Source: Gammaproteobacteria bacterium
GTDB lineage: Bacteria; Pseudomonadota; Gammaproteobacteria; Nitrococcales; Nitrococcaceae
Length of the DNA stretch: 64,000 bases
Assembly (NCBI GenBank): GCA_030433275.1
Contig: JAUILK010000002.1
Coordinates: 62,001 to 126,000, forward strand
Direction of reading: 5' to 3'
Positions 18,375 through 27,368 of this stretch are shown one piece after another. Each line of letters starts with the position of its first letter. Position 1 is the first letter of the stretch. The notes beneath the pieces are model-generated. The model was given only the letters and a program-made list of their open reading frames with translations, did no database searches and was not told where the DNA came from. A program made the position numbers and the translations under genes.

Positions 18375-19286
18375 ATGGAGCTTCTGGTACTCGGCTCGGG
18401 GGCAGGTGGGGGCTTTCCCCAGTGGAACTGTAATTGCCCCAACTGCGCCGGTCTGCGCGCGGGGCGAATACGGGCGCAGGCACGCACCCAATCGTCGATT
18501 TGCATCACAGCGGACGGCCACAATTGGGTACTCGTCAACGCCTCGCCCGACCTTCGCCAGCAGCTTATCCACACACCGCTCCTACAGCCGGCACGGGCGA
18601 GCCGGGATACCGGCATTCAGGCGGTGATGCTGATCGACAGCCAACTCGATCATACGAGCGGACTACTGACCCTGCGTGAGGGGAAGCGGCTGCCGCTTTA
18701 TACTACGGCAGCGATCTACCAGGATCTGACCGGCGCCTTTCCACTCATTCGCGTGCTCGAGCATTACTGCGGCAGCCGTTGGCACGAGATCCCGCTGAAT
18801 GGCCCGGGCTTCACCGTGGCCGAAGCCCCGGGGCTCGAATTCCAGGCCATTGCACTGGCAAGCAAGGCCCCACCTTACTGCCCGCAGCACAGCACCCCAC
18901 GTCCAGGCGAGACCATCGGCCTATTGGTGCGTGATCCGGTCACGGGCGGGACGATTTTCTACGCTCCAGGGGTCGGCCGCATCGAACCCCGCCTGGTAAG
19001 CACGCTGGCGCAGGCCGATTGCGTGCTGCTCGATGGCACGTTCTGGAGCGAGGATGAAATGCAACGCCTTGGGGTGGGGGAAAAGCGCGCGGCTGAGATG
19101 GGGCATTTGCCGCTGAATGGGCCAGGCGGTTTACTCGAGTTGCTGCGCGAACTCAAAGCCAAGCGCAAGATATTGATTCATATTAACAATACCAACCCCA
19201 TCCTGAACGATGAATCCCCCGAGCGCCACCAGCTGGCCCGGGAAGGCATCGAGCTCGCGTGGGATGGCATGCGTTTACGGCTCTAG
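18375..19286 (+). CDS. pqqB: PQQ biosynthesis protein PqqB
   Basis: A 303-residue metallo-beta-lactamase-fold protein needed for PQQ synthesis, proposed to hydroxylate the tyrosine of the processed precursor. It begins with the family signature VLGSGAGGGFPQWNCNCPNC (5-24) and contains NASPDLRQQL, IDSQLDHTSGLLTLREG (the metal-site region) and GHLPLNGPGGLL. Length and order match the family. It lies between pqqA and pqqC in one orientation. Confidence 0.95.
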   Translation: MELLVLGSGAGGGFPQWNCNCPNCAGLRAGRIRAQARTQSSICITADGHNWVLVNASPDLRQQLIHTPLLQPARASRDTGIQAVMLIDSQLDHTSGLLTLREGKRLPLYTTAAIYQDLTGAFPLIRVLEHYCGSRWHEIPLNGPGFTVAEAPGLEFQAIALASKAPPYCPQHSTPRPGETIGLLVRDPVTGGTIFYAPGVGRIEPRLVSTLAQADCVLLDGTFWSEDEMQRLGVGEKRAAEMGHLPLNGPGGLLELLRELKAKRKILIHINNTNPILNDESPERHQLAREGIELAWDGMRLRL

Positions 19287-19301
19287 CCGGGGGTCGGCAC
19301 C

Positions 19302-20036
19302 ATGGGCGTAGCGTCACATAGCGCAGCAAGCCGGGCGGACTTCGAAGCGAGATTGCGTGCTCTGGGCAAGTATTACCACAGCCACCATCCCTATCAAATG
19401 ATGATGCGCCGCGGTGAACTCTCACGACACCAACTCCAGGGTTGGGTTGCCAACCGCTATTATTACCAAATCAGCATCCCACTGAAGGACGCAGCGCTGA
19501 TCTCCCAATGTCCGGATCGGGCCGTGCGACGACGCTGGCTGCGCAGGCTCCTCGACCAGGACGGCCGCGCGGGCCGCGAAGGGGGAATCGAGGCGTGGCT
19601 CAATCTCGGCGAAGCCGTCGGCCTGAGCCGTGCGGAGCTGACTTCCGAACGCCAGGTCTTGCCCGGCGTCCGCTTCGCGGTGGACGCCTATGTAAATTTC
19701 GTGCGCCGGGGGTCTTGGCTGGACGGGGTGTGCGCCTCGCTCACCGAGCTGTTCGCACCGGGCATCCATCGCGAACGTCTGAGCAGCTGGCCGACTCACT
19801 ATCCCTGGATCGATCCCACCGGCCTAACCTATTTTCGCAGCCGCATCGAGGTAGCCTCTCAAGATGGGCGGCACGGACTCGCTTTGGTACTCGAGCATTG
19901 CGACACTCCGACAAGCCAGGATCGCGCGGTGCGCATCGTCAAGTTCAAACTCGAAGTCCTCTGGGCCATGCTCGATGCGATGTATTTGGCCTATGTGGTA
20001 GGCATGCCACCGTTTTTTAACGTCGCGAGCGACTGA
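19302..20036 (+). CDS. pqqC: Pyrroloquinoline-quinone synthase PqqC
   Basis: A 244-residue cofactor-less oxidase that carries out the last, eight-electron oxidation and ring closure forming PQQ. All-helical haem-oxygenase-like fold; diagnostic stretches are YYHSHHPYQMMM, LQGWVANRYYYQISIPLKDA, LDQDG, GVRFAVDAYVNF and WPTHYPWIDPTGLTYFRSR. It starts 15 bp after pqqB and ends one base before pqqD. Confidence 0.95.
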   Translation: MGVASHSAASRADFEARLRALGKYYHSHHPYQMMMRRGELSRHQLQGWVANRYYYQISIPLKDAALISQCPDRAVRRRWLRRLLDQDGRAGREGGIEAWLNLGEAVGLSRAELTSERQVLPGVRFAVDAYVNFVRRGSWLDGVCASLTELFAPGIHRERLSSWPTHYPWIDPTGLTYFRSRIEVASQDGRHGLALVLEHCDTPTSQDRAVRIVKFKLEVLWAMLDAMYLAYVVGMPPFFNVASD

Positions 20037-20037
20037 T

Positions 20038-20325
20038 ATGGCCGCATTGACCATGCAGACGATCATACAACTCGCCCCGACTTACCGGTTACAGTGGGAA
20101 CAAGCGCAGGATGCCTACGTACTGCTCTATCCGGAAGGTATGGTTACGCTCAACACCACGGCCGGGGAAATCCTGGCCCGCTGCGACGGCATTCACAGCG
20201 TGGCCGAGATCATCGCCGATCTGCAGCGCCTCTACCCGGAAGCCGATGCCACGGCCCAGCTGACCGCGGATGTGCTGGAGTTCATGGAGGTCGCCCATAA
20301 TGAAGGCTGGCTCTGCGCCATTTAG
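20038..20325 (+). CDS. pqqD: PQQ biosynthesis protein PqqD
   Basis: A 95-residue peptide chaperone that binds PqqA and presents it to PqqE; the prototype of RiPP recognition elements. It shows the winged-helix pattern YVLLYPEGMVTLNTTAGEIL followed by CDGIHSVAEIIADLQ. It is fused to nothing here and overlaps the start of pqqE by 26 bases. Confidence 0.92.
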   Translation: MAALTMQTIIQLAPTYRLQWEQAQDAYVLLYPEGMVTLNTTAGEILARCDGIHSVAEIIADLQRLYPEADATAQLTADVLEFMEVAHNEGWLCAI

Positions 20326-21463
20326 GATTTCTCCACCGCTGTGGCTGCTCGCAGAGCTCACCTACGCGTGCCCGCTGCAATGCCCCTACTGCAGCAACCC
20401 ACTCGCATTTGCGCGCCATCGCGCAGAGCTCGACACGGCGAGCTGGCTGCGCGTACTGCGTGAGGCGCGCGCTCTCGGTGCCTGCCAGCTTGGCTTCTCC
20501 GGCGGTGAACCGTTAACGCGCAGTGATCTGGAAGTGCTGATCGCCGAGGCGCGCCGACTCGGTTATTACAGCAATCTCATCACCTCCGGTATTGGCATGG
20601 ATGCCCGACGTGTCGCCGCATTACGCAATGCCGGCCTCGATCACATCCAGATCAGTTTCCAGGCGAGTGAGCCGGTTCTCAACGACTACCTCGCCGGCAC
20701 GCAGGCTTTCGCACATAAGCTCGAGATGGCGCGACAGGTGAAGGCAAACGGCTTCCCGATGGTGCTCTGTTTCGTCATTCACCGTCACAACATCGAGCAA
20801 ATCGAGCTCTTCTGCGAGCTGGCAAGCCGTCTCGGCGCCGATTACGTAGAGCTTGCAAACACACAATATCATGGCTGGGCGTGGCTCAATCGCCAGACGC
20901 TGCTGCCCAGCCGCTCGCAGCTCGAACAGGCCGAGGCAACCGCCCAGCGCTGCCAGCAGCGCTATGCCAGCAGCATGAAGATCCTCTACGTCATAGCGGA
21001 CTACTTCGAGCAACGCCCCAAGGCCTGCGTCAATGGCTGGGGTAGCGTTTTTCTCGACATCGCCCCGGATGGCACGGCCCTACCCTGCCATTCGGCGGCC
21101 GAGCTGCCTGGTCTGAGCTTCCCTAATGTGCGCAACGCCAGCCTTGCCGAAATCTGGCGGGACTCCGCGGCTTTCAACCGCTTTCGCGGCTTCGATTGGA
21201 TGCGCGAACCTTGCCGCAGCTGCCCGGAGAAGCACAAGGATTTCGGCGGCTGCCGCTGTCAGGCGTATCTGTTCACCGGCGATCCGAGCAATGCCGATCC
21301 GGTGTGCGCGAAATCGCCGGAACATCAACGGGTGGCCGCACTCGCCAATGCCGCCGGAAACACCCCGGCCCGACCGATACGCTTTCGCAACAGCTGCAAT
21401 TCTCGCATATTCACCACTGCATCTCTGAGCGATCGGCTTAAAGGGCGCCCCCGTACTGGGTAG
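20300..21463 (+). CDS. pqqE: PqqA peptide cyclase PqqE (radical SAM)
   Basis: A 387-residue radical SAM/SPASM enzyme that forms the Glu-Tyr carbon-carbon cross-link in PqqA. The SAM cluster motif is ACPLQCPYC (Cys24, Cys28, Cys31), followed by LGFSGGEPLTR. The auxiliary-cluster region has NGWGSVFLDIAPDGTALPCH, CRSCPEKHKDFGGCRCQAY and a final DPVCAKSPEH. The ATG at 20300 has GGAGG 9 nt upstream, inside pqqD. The last about 30 residues after the SPASM region are a loosely conserved tail. No pqqF or pqqG protease follows. Confidence 0.94.
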   Translation: MKAGSAPFRISPPLWLLAELTYACPLQCPYCSNPLAFARHRAELDTASWLRVLREARALGACQLGFSGGEPLTRSDLEVLIAEARRLGYYSNLITSGIGMDARRVAALRNAGLDHIQISFQASEPVLNDYLAGTQAFAHKLEMARQVKANGFPMVLCFVIHRHNIEQIELFCELASRLGADYVELANTQYHGWAWLNRQTLLPSRSQLEQAEATAQRCQQRYASSMKILYVIADYFEQRPKACVNGWGSVFLDIAPDGTALPCHSAAELPGLSFPNVRNASLAEIWRDSAAFNRFRGFDWMREPCRSCPEKHKDFGGCRCQAYLFTGDPSNADPVCAKSPEHQRVAALANAAGNTPARPIRFRNSCNSRIFTTASLSDRLKGRPRTG

Positions 21464-22214
21464 AACGCTTAACAGTGCAACAGGCGCTGGGGTCGACTGC
21501 CCGACTAAGCAGATGCTTTGCACTGGGAAACAAGCCAAACGTTGACGACCATAACCCGAGTCTGGGCGCGCTAGTCGCAATGCCAGATGCAAAATCCGAC
21601 TCATGTTGATCATGCATTGGCTATTTTAGGGGGCCGGGCACGCTAGCTTAGTTGGCTACTCTATGACGCGGGCGGCAGGCGGCACTGCGCAGAATCCGTA
21701 TTCGACCCTGCACAGCCGGGATGATAATTTGATCGCAGTTGCTCATAACCGACGGCTCTATCATACGGCCCATGACTCTATGGTTTATATGGAGTTGCGC
21801 GGATCCCACAGCTAGCCTATAGGAAAGACACTACCTGCTATACCCAAGCGTTAGAGCGCTTTGTCGATAATGTCTTGGGACGCGTAGGCTTCGAGCAAGC
21901 TTCATAATCGCGGCAATTGTCCAGGAACGATTCGTCCCCGCTTTGTTCACTCAAGTACACCAGCGATGGAGGTGTCCGAGCCACACGGCCTTGTTATCAT
22001 GATGCGCCACGGCGCACCATAAACGTAGCAAACAGGTGGAACTCGTCGCTTGGCAATACTCATGTTCGCTCAGCTTTTCCTGGAGGCTGTCATCGGCCCG
22101 ACCATTCAAGGCTCGGCCTAAGACGCGAGAACACACGCAATAGAGGGATCCGCGCCTTTGCCCGGAAACACCTAAAGCAGGCGGGAGAACAATAAGATCA
22201 ACCTAAAATCGCTC
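21464..22214. other. Long intergenic region after pqqE, possible gene relic
   Basis: 751 bases with no gene that can be supported. Two coding-like short stretches occur on the plus strand in different frames: a 51-codon frame from 21663 that ends SMVYMELRGSHS, and, overlapping its end, a frame reading RIPQLAYRKDTTCYTQALER and then FVDNVLGRVGFEQAS up to a stop near 21907. They may be the frameshifted remnant of one gene, but no family was recognised. No tRNA or clear terminator was seen. Confidence 0.35.
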
Positions 22215-23369
22215 GTGGCTGTGCTCAATACAGTCCTTGAACGGGTGGGTCGCTCCGGATGCGGTGAAGCTGCCAGTCTGGTACTTCCAGCACGACATTC
22301 GGCCCTGGTCCAACAACGCCGCGCTGCTTTGATCATTTCGCGCGTGCGTCTCGTGGCGAGCCTGTTCGCCCTCCTGACCCCTGGGTGGATCCTCGTTGAT
22401 TACTATGCTTTCGGTTGGCCACTATGGAGTATCCTAGCGGTTGGCCGCGTGCTGGCAAGCCTTGCCTTCGGGATGCTGGCATGTTCCTTCGTCCGCTCGG
22501 ATACCATGCCCGAAGCCTACCGAGCACTCGGCTTGCTGTTAGCCATCCCCACTTTTTTCTATCTGTTTTCACGTCCACTGATGAGCCTGTTCGAAATGGA
22601 CGCGTTTGCCTCATTGGTGGCCGTGGGCTATACATTCTTACCCTTTGTCATGGTGGCGGGGCTGGCGATGTTCCCGATCACGGCACTGGAAGGCCTGTTA
22701 TTCGCATTACCCTCGGGCCTGGCAGTTGTACTGCTCGCCTTCATGCAGATCGATGTCAGCGGCTGGGCCGAATACGCTGGCTCAATATGGCTGCTGCTAT
22801 TGATTAGCATGGTAGCCACCCTTGCCGGCATGATGCAGCTCCATTTCATGATGGCGCTTGTGGTGCAGACTTCCCGCGACACTCTCACCAAGGGATTTAC
22901 CCGCCGGACCGGTGAAGAGCTTCTTAACCTGCTGTATCGTCAAGCCGAGCGCCAGAAAACACCGCTGGCATTGGCTTTCATGGACTTGGATAACTTCAAG
23001 GCGATCAACGACAGCTACGGTCACGATGAGGGCGATAACGCCCTTCGGCAGGCAGCCAAGTATATCCGAGGGATTTTGCGCCGCGGCGATATTTTGGTGC
23101 GTTGGGGCGGCGAAGAGTTCCTGGTGATCATGCCCAACACGGATATCGCCGGTGCCCGCATCGCCATCGACCGACTGCTCGCGATAGGACTTGGATATCG
23201 CCCCAACGGCTTCCCCCTGACTTGCAGTATGGGCGGAGCCGAACGCTTAGCGGACGATACCACCAATTGGATGCGGCTGGTCGAACTTGCAGACCAACGC
23301 ATGTACCGAGCCAAACAACACGGCAAAAACCAGGTCGTGCTCACAGATGAACGGGAAATTGCCGCTTGA
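22215..23369 (+). CDS. Membrane-bound diguanylate cyclase
   Basis: A 384-residue enzyme predicted to make cyclic di-GMP at the inner membrane. Residues about 45-220 form five or six transmembrane segments with no recognised ligand-binding domain; a GGDEF domain follows (about 225-380). The active-site motif is GGEEF (298-302), preceded by RRGD five residues upstream, a typical inhibitory I-site. DLTKGFTRR and FMDLDNFKAINDSYGHDEGD are the usual flanking motifs. The GTG start at 22215 lacks a clear ribosome binding site, so the exact N-terminus is uncertain. Confidence 0.88.
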   Translation: MAVLNTVLERVGRSGCGEAASLVLPARHSALVQQRRAALIISRVRLVASLFALLTPGWILVDYYAFGWPLWSILAVGRVLASLAFGMLACSFVRSDTMPEAYRALGLLLAIPTFFYLFSRPLMSLFEMDAFASLVAVGYTFLPFVMVAGLAMFPITALEGLLFALPSGLAVVLLAFMQIDVSGWAEYAGSIWLLLLISMVATLAGMMQLHFMMALVVQTSRDTLTKGFTRRTGEELLNLLYRQAERQKTPLALAFMDLDNFKAINDSYGHDEGDNALRQAAKYIRGILRRGDILVRWGGEEFLVIMPNTDIAGARIAIDRLLAIGLGYRPNGFPLTCSMGGAERLADDTTNWMRLVELADQRMYRAKQHGKNQVVLTDEREIAA

Positions 23370-23640
23370 CGGTTGCTCCCAACACCTCCACCCACCCTGC
23401 GTCTTGCAAAACCACGGTCTTATTCTCGACCAAATCCCGCCGATTATGTGCATTGGCTACCCGGCTTCGTTTCTTGGCTTGCGACCAAAAAACGCACAAT
23501 CAGCTGATTGCATACATTACAACGCCCACTGACCGAAAGCATTGAAACTCGCTATTGAGTCACCCTTTAGCAACTGCTATTGTGCAGTGCAGCAAGTCCA
23601 GATAGACTGGATCTTGCCTCGACAACGCAAGGAGAAGGAG

Positions 23641-23994
23641 ATGAGCACCAATACCCCCGACCAATTCAACGAACAGTTCGAGCGGCTACTGATAGGGCCC
23701 ACTCGTACCTTCATGGGGCTCGGCGTAGAGCATCTGGAGAAGCTAATCAACGTACAGTTGGAGGCGACGAAAGCGTATACGGAGCTTAGCCTACGGCAAG
23801 TTCGGGCTGCGCTTGAGATCCGCGAACCAAAGGATTTGGAGAACTACGTTCAAGGCCAACAGGAAGCCGTCAAAACCCTTGGGGAGCGGGTAAAGGGTGA
23901 CGCTGAACTGGTTGTCGCGCTAAACCGGGAATTCGCTGAGAAGGCACAACGACTGGCGCAAGAGAGCGCCAACGGGCTTGGAAAAACAGCTTAG
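23641..23994 (+). CDS. Phasin family protein
   Basis: A 117-residue, helical, granule-associated protein of the phasin family (polyhydroxyalkanoate granule coat). The region FERLLIGPTRTFMGLGVEHLEKL, shown here only in part as GPTRTFMGLGVEHLEKL, and the later QGQQEAVKTLGERVKGDAEL fit the amphipathic helices of PhaP-like proteins. The ATG has AAGGAGAAGGAG immediately upstream. A terminator follows at 24036. No PHA synthase lies in the window, so the presence of granules is inference. Confidence 0.8.
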   Translation: MSTNTPDQFNEQFERLLIGPTRTFMGLGVEHLEKLINVQLEATKAYTELSLRQVRAALEIREPKDLENYVQGQQEAVKTLGERVKGDAELVVALNREFAEKAQRLAQESANGLGKTA

Positions 23995-24035
23995 CACTGT
24001 GTAGTAGTGCTCCTTGAGCAAGAATTTAGGCGCAG

Positions 24036-24066
24036 CCGCCGGATTATTTGCCTGGCCGGCGGTTTT
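24036..24066 (+). terminator. Rho-independent terminator after the phasin gene
   Basis: Stem CCGCCGG (24036-24042) pairs with CCGGCGG (24056-24062) across a 13-nt loop, followed by TTTT. It begins 42 bp after the phasin stop. Confidence 0.7.
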
Positions 24067-24120
24067 GCGCGTTCGCCTCGCCCCATGGGGCATAAGGGGT
24101 ACTCTGCCTAAGGCGGCCGT

Positions 24121-24636
24121 TTAGCGCTGATCGTCGGCTCCGATAGGTGTCCAGCCAGATTGTTCAGCACGCCGCCACTGGAATGCCTGCCCGAAGCCCC
24201 GCACGTAACGCCCCTCCAACGGCACGAGCCGAAATAGCCGAAAATCGGCGAGGCGGCTGAGCTGGTCTACGACAGCACCAAAACACCGCTGCATGGCGGC
24301 GAGCTGCGCCGCCCACTGCGGGGCATCGCGGGCGATTAGCTCAGCCTCGCAGCGATACGTCAGACGACGGCGCGCAAAGATCTGCCGCGCTGAATCCTCG
24401 GGCTCGATGAACAATAGGCTCGCCTTACAATTCGCCTCCAAATTGCGCGTATGGCGGGCCAGTTGACTGACGAGAATATAAAAGGTATCCCGCTCGTCAG
24501 AAACATAGGGCGCGTAACTGGCTTCCGGATACCCTCCTGAACCGACCGTGGCTAGAATCACACTACACTGAGACTCCCGTAGTGCGGTCAACTCACCCAC
24601 GAGTTCATCGGGCGCCCACTCAGACCATCTACCCAT
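24121..24636 (-). CDS. PPOX-class FMN-binding protein (HugZ-like)
   Basis: A 171-residue protein with the split beta-barrel of the pyridoxamine-phosphate-oxidase-like family. SVILATVGSGGYPEASYAPYV is the first barrel motif (given here across residues about 25-45), followed by FYILVSQLARHTRNLEAN and SLLFIEPEDSARQIFARRRL, the pattern seen in HugZ/HutZ-type haem-utilisation proteins. The C-terminus FRLFRLVPLEGRYVRGFGQA is also typical. Whether it binds haem or only flavin cannot be told. The ATG at 24636 has GGTGG upstream. Confidence 0.82.
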   Translation of the reverse strand: MGRWSEWAPDELVGELTALRESQCSVILATVGSGGYPEASYAPYVSDERDTFYILVSQLARHTRNLEANCKASLLFIEPEDSARQIFARRRLTYRCEAELIARDAPQWAAQLAAMQRCFGAVVDQLSRLADFRLFRLVPLEGRYVRGFGQAFQWRRAEQSGWTPIGADDQR

Positions 24637-24793
24637 GGTTTGGTTCCACCCGAATCAGGACAGCAGGCTCATCCTCGGGCAACCGCTAGCCGGCTGAACC
24701 GCTCCCGCTCGCGACGCATGCCCCGCGAACGCCCGGGGTATCGAGCGTTTGCCCAAACAAGCACGACACAACGCCGATTGGATCTTCGGATAA

Positions 24794-25111
24794 TCAACCG
24801 GGGTTCACCTCGCTCGCCAACAAGGTCCGGCGCAGCAACCCGCCCATACACGCCATAGATCGATCAATGGCACGCAAAGTATCGCGATCGATTTGCTGAC
24901 AGACAACCCCTCCCGGCAATCCGTCCAACTCCATCTCAACTAGGCAGCGTTTTTCGATACCGCCGCAGCCAAGCATCACATCGGTAAGCGAAACCATGAC
25001 CCTACGCACTTGGCCCTCCCACTCGCCAATGCAGGCCAGCACCTTACGCCGAATGTAGCGGTACAAGTGCCGATTCAAGCGGAAGCGTTCAGCATGTATC
25101 TCAATCCGCAT
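24794..25111 (-). CDS. HPF/RaiA-like ribosome-associated protein
   Basis: A 105-residue protein resembling the compact HPF/RaiA family that binds the decoding region of resting ribosomes. It starts MRIEIHAERFRL, has a basic helix YRYIRRKVLACIGEWE, then VRRVMVSLTDVM and KRCLVEMELDGLPG, and ends with an AIDRSMACMGGLLRR helix; strand-helix order matches the fold. It lacks the long C-terminal dimerisation domain. The ATG at 25111 is preferred; a GTG four codons earlier would place the ribosome binding site inside the gene. The GGGAGG site lies partly in a hairpin (25118-25139). Confidence 0.7.
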   Translation of the reverse strand: MRIEIHAERFRLNRHLYRYIRRKVLACIGEWEGQVRRVMVSLTDVMLGCGGIEKRCLVEMELDGLPGGVVCQQIDRDTLRAIDRSMACMGGLLRRTLLASEVNPG

Positions 25112-25587
25112 CTTCGCAAACACCTCCCTGTTGGTGTTTTTTAGAGAAGCCTCGATCGATTCGTCACACGGCTATACAAACCCGAATCCAAGCTTTCATG
25201 GCCTTTCCTGTGAGGGCCAAACTGCTTTTGGCTTGCGCCTCGCAGAATCTCTGCCTTCGGCCATTCACAAAACACCAGGAGAGCAAGTATTTCAAATTCC
25301 ACCCTCGCCTGCCACCGCGAACGACAAGGCTGCGACGAACAAATCCACCCTTCCGGCTTGGCCCAAACTTGCGCCGAAGCGATAACAGAGCAACTGATCA
25401 GGCTTCCTCAGATGATCCCCACACTCAGTAGGCACCATCATCAATATATAGACCATCCAACGACGGAAAAATTTGCTTTGAGTCTATTTTTTATGCTGGT
25501 TCACATTACCCGAACACCTCACTCGACCGGGTAGTGCAACACCGTTAAGCTGAGCCGGCCGGGCTTCGACCCACCAAGGATATACCA
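25112..25587. other. Intergenic region between the HPF-like and EAL-HDOD genes
   Basis: 476 bases between divergent genes. Apart from the hairpin at 25118-25139, and the AAGGA ribosome binding site at 25576-25580 of the EAL-HDOD gene, only short overlapping frames without features are present. The stretch 25440-25510 is AT-rich and is the likely promoter area. Confidence 0.4.
25118..25139 (-). promoter_or_regulatory. Leader hairpin overlapping the ribosome binding site of the HPF-like gene
   Basis: On the minus strand AAACACC (25139-25133) pairs perfectly with GGTGTTT (25124-25118) around an 8-nt loop. The GGGAGG Shine-Dalgarno sequence (25128-25123) spans the loop and the 3' arm. The hairpin could limit translation. 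Read on the plus strand the same repeat is followed by a T-run, but no plus-strand gene ends there. Confidence 0.45.
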
Positions 25588-26811
25588 GTGACACAAGATC
25601 TTTTCATAGGTCGTCAGCCTATCGTCGATATAAACTTACAGGTAGTCGGCTACGAACTTTTGTTTCGTTCCAGCATGGATAATCGAGCGCAGATCGAAGA
25701 TGCGGATCTGGCCAGCGCTCAATTGATCGTGAATAGCTACATGGAGATGGGGCTGGAGCGGATCGTCGGTAGCCAGCGGGCCTTCATCAAGCTCACTCGA
25801 CCGTTTCTTACCGGCGATATCCCACTCCCCATGAGCCCCGAACAAGTTGCTCTCGAGGTATCCCACGACGTCGGCTTCGACGCACCTCTGGTAGCGGGCC
25901 TGAAACGCTATCGCGGGGCCGGCTACCCCATCGCGCTGGATGGGTTTACCTGTTCCACCGAACACGAGACCCTCATCGAGCTGGTCGATTACGTCAAGCT
26001 GGATGTGCTCAAACTTCCTCGCGAACAGATCGCCCAGAATCTGCGTTGGCTGCATAGCCAAAGCCTTACTGCAATCGCGGCGCGGGTGGAAACGCCAGAG
26101 ATGTATGAGTATTGCCGAGAACTCGGCTGCACGGCCTTTCAGGGGTTCTTCTTTTGCCGACCCAAGGTCGTGTGGGGTCAGGGCCTGCCTGGTGTACATG
26201 CGACCGTCGTGGCATTGCTCGGGCGACTCATGGATCCTGCAACTTCACTGGAAGAGCTCGAGCGCATCATCGTCCAGGACGCAACTTTTTCCTACCGTTT
26301 GCTGCGCTATGTCAACTGCGCCAGCTTCGCTCTGCGACGAGAAATCACCTCTTTGCGTGAGGCCATCCTACTGCTCGGCTCACGCACGATTCGCAACTGG
26401 GCCGCGTTGATGGCGCTCTCCCGTCTGGAATCGCCGCAGCCGAAGGAATTGCTGCGCACAGTGCTCGTGCGTGCCCGGATGGCAGAACTATTAGCACGCC
26501 GACTCGGCCTCGCCAGCCCTGACCAAGCCTTCACTGTCGGGCTGTTTTCCGCTTTAGATGCGATTATGGAGCAACCCATGGAAGAATTGCTCGATAGCAT
26601 TCCCCTGAGCGCCGAGATCAAACTGGCGCTGCTTGGGCACGAGGGTAAGCTCGGAGAGCTACTGGAACGCGTGCTCGGCTATGAGCGCGCCCACTGGCAC
26701 AATCTGGAGAGTCGAATCATCGACGTCAAGCTGCACACGCAAGCCTATCTAGAGGCCGCGCGCTGGGCCGATGAAAGCAATGAACTGCTCGCATCCATCA
26801 ACGAGCACTGA
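25588..26811 (+). CDS. EAL-HDOD regulatory protein, EAL domain degenerate
   Basis: A 407-residue cytosolic signalling protein of the YuxH type: an N-terminal EAL-like domain (about 1-200) joined to an HDOD domain (about 205-395). The EAL core begins FIGRQPIVDINLQVVGYELLFR; E-L-L replaces E-A-L, and several metal-ligand motifs of active phosphodiesterases (NxE, DDFG, KID) are changed (ALDGF, VKLDVLK). It is therefore more likely a binding protein than an enzyme. HDOD landmarks are DATFSYRLLRYVNCASFALRRE and LGSRTIRNWAALMAL. The start is GTG with AAGGA 7 nt upstream. Confidence 0.88.
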   Translation: MTQDLFIGRQPIVDINLQVVGYELLFRSSMDNRAQIEDADLASAQLIVNSYMEMGLERIVGSQRAFIKLTRPFLTGDIPLPMSPEQVALEVSHDVGFDAPLVAGLKRYRGAGYPIALDGFTCSTEHETLIELVDYVKLDVLKLPREQIAQNLRWLHSQSLTAIAARVETPEMYEYCRELGCTAFQGFFFCRPKVVWGQGLPGVHATVVALLGRLMDPATSLEELERIIVQDATFSYRLLRYVNCASFALRREITSLREAILLLGSRTIRNWAALMALSRLESPQPKELLRTVLVRARMAELLARRLGLASPDQAFTVGLFSALDAIMEQPMEELLDSIPLSAEIKLALLGHEGKLGELLERVLGYERAHWHNLESRIIDVKLHTQAYLEAARWADESNELLASINEH

Positions 26812-27368
26812 CCTTGTGGCCATAACGCCCGAATCACGGAGCAGGCACGGCGCCTACGGACAGACAGGCCTATTGGACGGTCAATCACATAAGCTCATCC
26901 GCCCGCATTGCGACGGCCATGCACTCGGCTGGCGTCTTTCAATGAAAAACCGACTCGATTATTGGCCTGCAACTCATCGAGCTCCTGTTCGTCGCAGGCA
27001 CCTATGTTGGCGCTAAACGCTTGCCGATCGGCCGCTGTAATGAAACGAATCCTCCGTGCCCTACCAGCGACAAATCGGCGCGGACGGCACGGCAGCAACG
27101 ATCACAGCAGCAGCATGCCACTAAGGGCGAGAGCGGCTACACAAGACCGCGGCATGCTGGCTTTACCTTCTCTCTGGGAAAGCCTGGACACTCCGGGTTT
27201 CCCTCCACGCACCACGGAAGTCTCACCCGACGGAACCACACAAGGCCATACCACCTGCATCCCAACTTAACCCACTGACTCGCTGCCGCAATAGATTATT
27301 GCGCCGTACATCACATCGTTTCGGACACTGGCGCACAACCACATCCCTCGTGCTGGTATTCATAGTCC
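26812..27368. other. Intergenic region before etfD, nothing recognised
   Basis: 557 bases between the EAL-HDOD stop and the convergent ETF-QO stop. Open frames on both strands (for example 26908-27270 plus, 26895-27098 minus) have unlikely composition, with no ribosome binding sites or known motifs. No terminator hairpin, tRNA or repeat was seen. Confidence 0.4.

Noticed and set aside
21917-22195. 92-codon plus-strand frame before the diguanylate cyclase
   Set aside because: No motif, no good start signal; reads as random sequence rich in Arg, Ser and His.
24080-24091. Palindrome GCCCCATGGGGC near the end of the PPOX gene
   Set aside because: It leaves no room for a loop in a hairpin and has no T-run; likely chance in GC-rich sequence.
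26908-27270. 120-codon plus-strand frame between the EAL-HDOD and ETF-QO genes
   Set aside because: Composition is non-biological (many Ser, Arg, Thr, Pro), no ribosome binding site and no recognisable domain.
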